This document shows positions 62,956-64,000 of a stretch of 64,000 nucleotides of DNA, in pieces. Location: assembly GCA_020055645.1 (NCBI GenBank), contig CM034549.1, positions 7,254,001 to 7,318,000 of the forward strand, read 5' to 3'. The notes under the pieces were generated by a model, which was given only the letters and a program-made list of their open reading frames with translations, was not told the DNA's origin and did not search any database. Position 1 is the first letter of the stretch, and each line of letters begins with the position of its first letter. This stretch comes from Tomocerus qinae. Lineage: Eukaryota; Arthropoda; Collembola; Entomobryomorpha; Tomoceridae. The translations under genes and the position numbers were made by a program.

Positions 62956-64000
62956 CAATATTAAGTAAAGAAGTGATATTTTTGCTGAAATTGTGGCTAC
63001 AGTAAGACTAGTTTCACATTTTTAAAATCGCGGTATGAAATAGGCATACCAGAACCCGCTTTCGAGGGACATAATGACTTAACCTAAAGAACTTTAAACA
63101 ATAACATTGATATGTATTTGTGCAACCACTGCCTTACTTCAACCGAAGATATACATAAAATTTTTCTAATTGTTACACAATGCACTCAACTAACATTTCC
63201 AGTTATTCTTTATTATAGCCCTTGTTCAAAAACGTGGGATGGGAATTGGACATGGGAATGTAATACTTAAATCTCGACTGGAAATAAACTACATAGGTAC
63301 TTTATAGTAACGGAAATGGTATTGCATAATCACTTTCACACTACTTGTTTAAAAGCCCTTCTCCCATCTCTGACATATAGTTGTTGCTGTCTTTAAGGAA
63401 AACTTATCGTTATCTGGGATTGTGATCTTTATACAGGTAGTGGTTGTATAAGTGTTATCAATAACTATTTAAATATGATTATTCTGTGAACTTCATCATA
63501 TTTCATCATATCCTAATCCCTTCATTGATGCAAACTTCACCAAGTACATTGTTAGTTTATTTGCAAATTGACTCGTTTAATATTAGAATTGAGAGCTATT
63601 ATTCGAGATATCGAGTATTCGAACTCGAATAGACGATATTAGACACTAAAATTTGATTTTGAGTCCAATATTCGTAACAAATATTGGAAACTCGAGTGTG
63701 ATATTCGATGTGAAATGAATTACTTTTTGACCAAATTAGATAAGACATTGGACTAAGTCAAATACTGGAGTCGAATATTATTTGATATTCGAATTCATTT
63801 TCATTTAAATATTCGGTATTCGTATAGTACTATTCGCTGCATCATTAATTTCCTGTCACAAGTCAAAATCTACATTCACTGCAATGTTGTAAAATCTAAA
63901 AAAGATATTTATCTCCTGCTCTACTTTTTACTAGCTGTACTGGACTGAATTGCTCTTCGTAGAGCATGATATATCCGTGTAGGTATCTGTTATCTTGAAG
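62956..64000. other. Non-coding DNA with a TATTCG-rich stretch
   Basis: No gene. About 63595-63840 is rich in ATATTCGA and CTCGAATA words in both orientations and is probably a decayed repeat with hairpin potential. Confidence 0.4.

Noticed and set aside
63580..63850. TATTCG-rich stretch as a possible CRISPR-like array or regulatory cluster
   Set aside because: Spacing is irregular, copies are degenerate, and this is a eukaryotic genome; a decayed repeat is the simplest reading.

Overview
This is AT-rich, intron-rich animal nuclear DNA. The introns are short and spliced GT-AG, there is a metazoan Nup58 and a BTB/zinc-finger regulator, and tandem CYP2-clan P450s are present. The gene set fits an arthropod. 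A springtail or another hexapod is my guess, because wax-synthase-like and Baeyer-Villiger-like oxidase genes occur together, but the sequence alone does not prove the taxon. All exon models were built by hand from open frames, splice sites and phase. Eight multi-exon models close in frame from ATG to stop.

Layout. 0.9-1.5 kb (minus): an orphan small membrane or secreted protein. 4.07-6.59 kb (plus): nucleoporin Nup58, seven coding exons, 567 aa. 6.9-11.4 kb: repeats, namely a 151-bp tandem repeat and a degenerate 38-bp satellite split by a hAT-like MITE. 11.5-14.9 kb (minus): a six-exon BTB plus C2HC/C2H2 zinc-finger protein, 843 aa. 15-30.9 kb: a gene desert with a possible first exon at 15.9 kb, a 29-bp minisatellite and a 414-bp mariner-type MITE. 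30.9-37.2 kb: a complete, non-coding LTR retrotransposon derivative with 416-bp LTRs about 98.8% identical and a 4-bp target duplication.

37.7-61.8 kb is a metabolic cluster. It holds a wax-synthase/DGAT-like acyltransferase (minus, 3 exons, 500 aa), two CYP2-clan P450s in tandem (plus, 511 and 503 aa) and three tandem class B flavin monooxygenases with Baeyer-Villiger-type signatures (minus, 514, 543 and 508 aa). The three monooxygenases share every intron position and phase, so they arose by duplication of one intron-bearing gene. Together the cluster suggests oxidation and esterification of lipophilic compounds (cuticular lipids, pheromones or xenobiotics), though no substrate can be read from the sequence.

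61.8-64 kb carries two more small elements with hAT-like 8-bp target-site duplications. Across the window I see one family of 161-219 bp hAT-like MITEs in four copies, two with perfect 8-bp target duplications, plus several unrelated terminal-inverted-repeat elements. No tRNA, rRNA or CRISPR was recognised.
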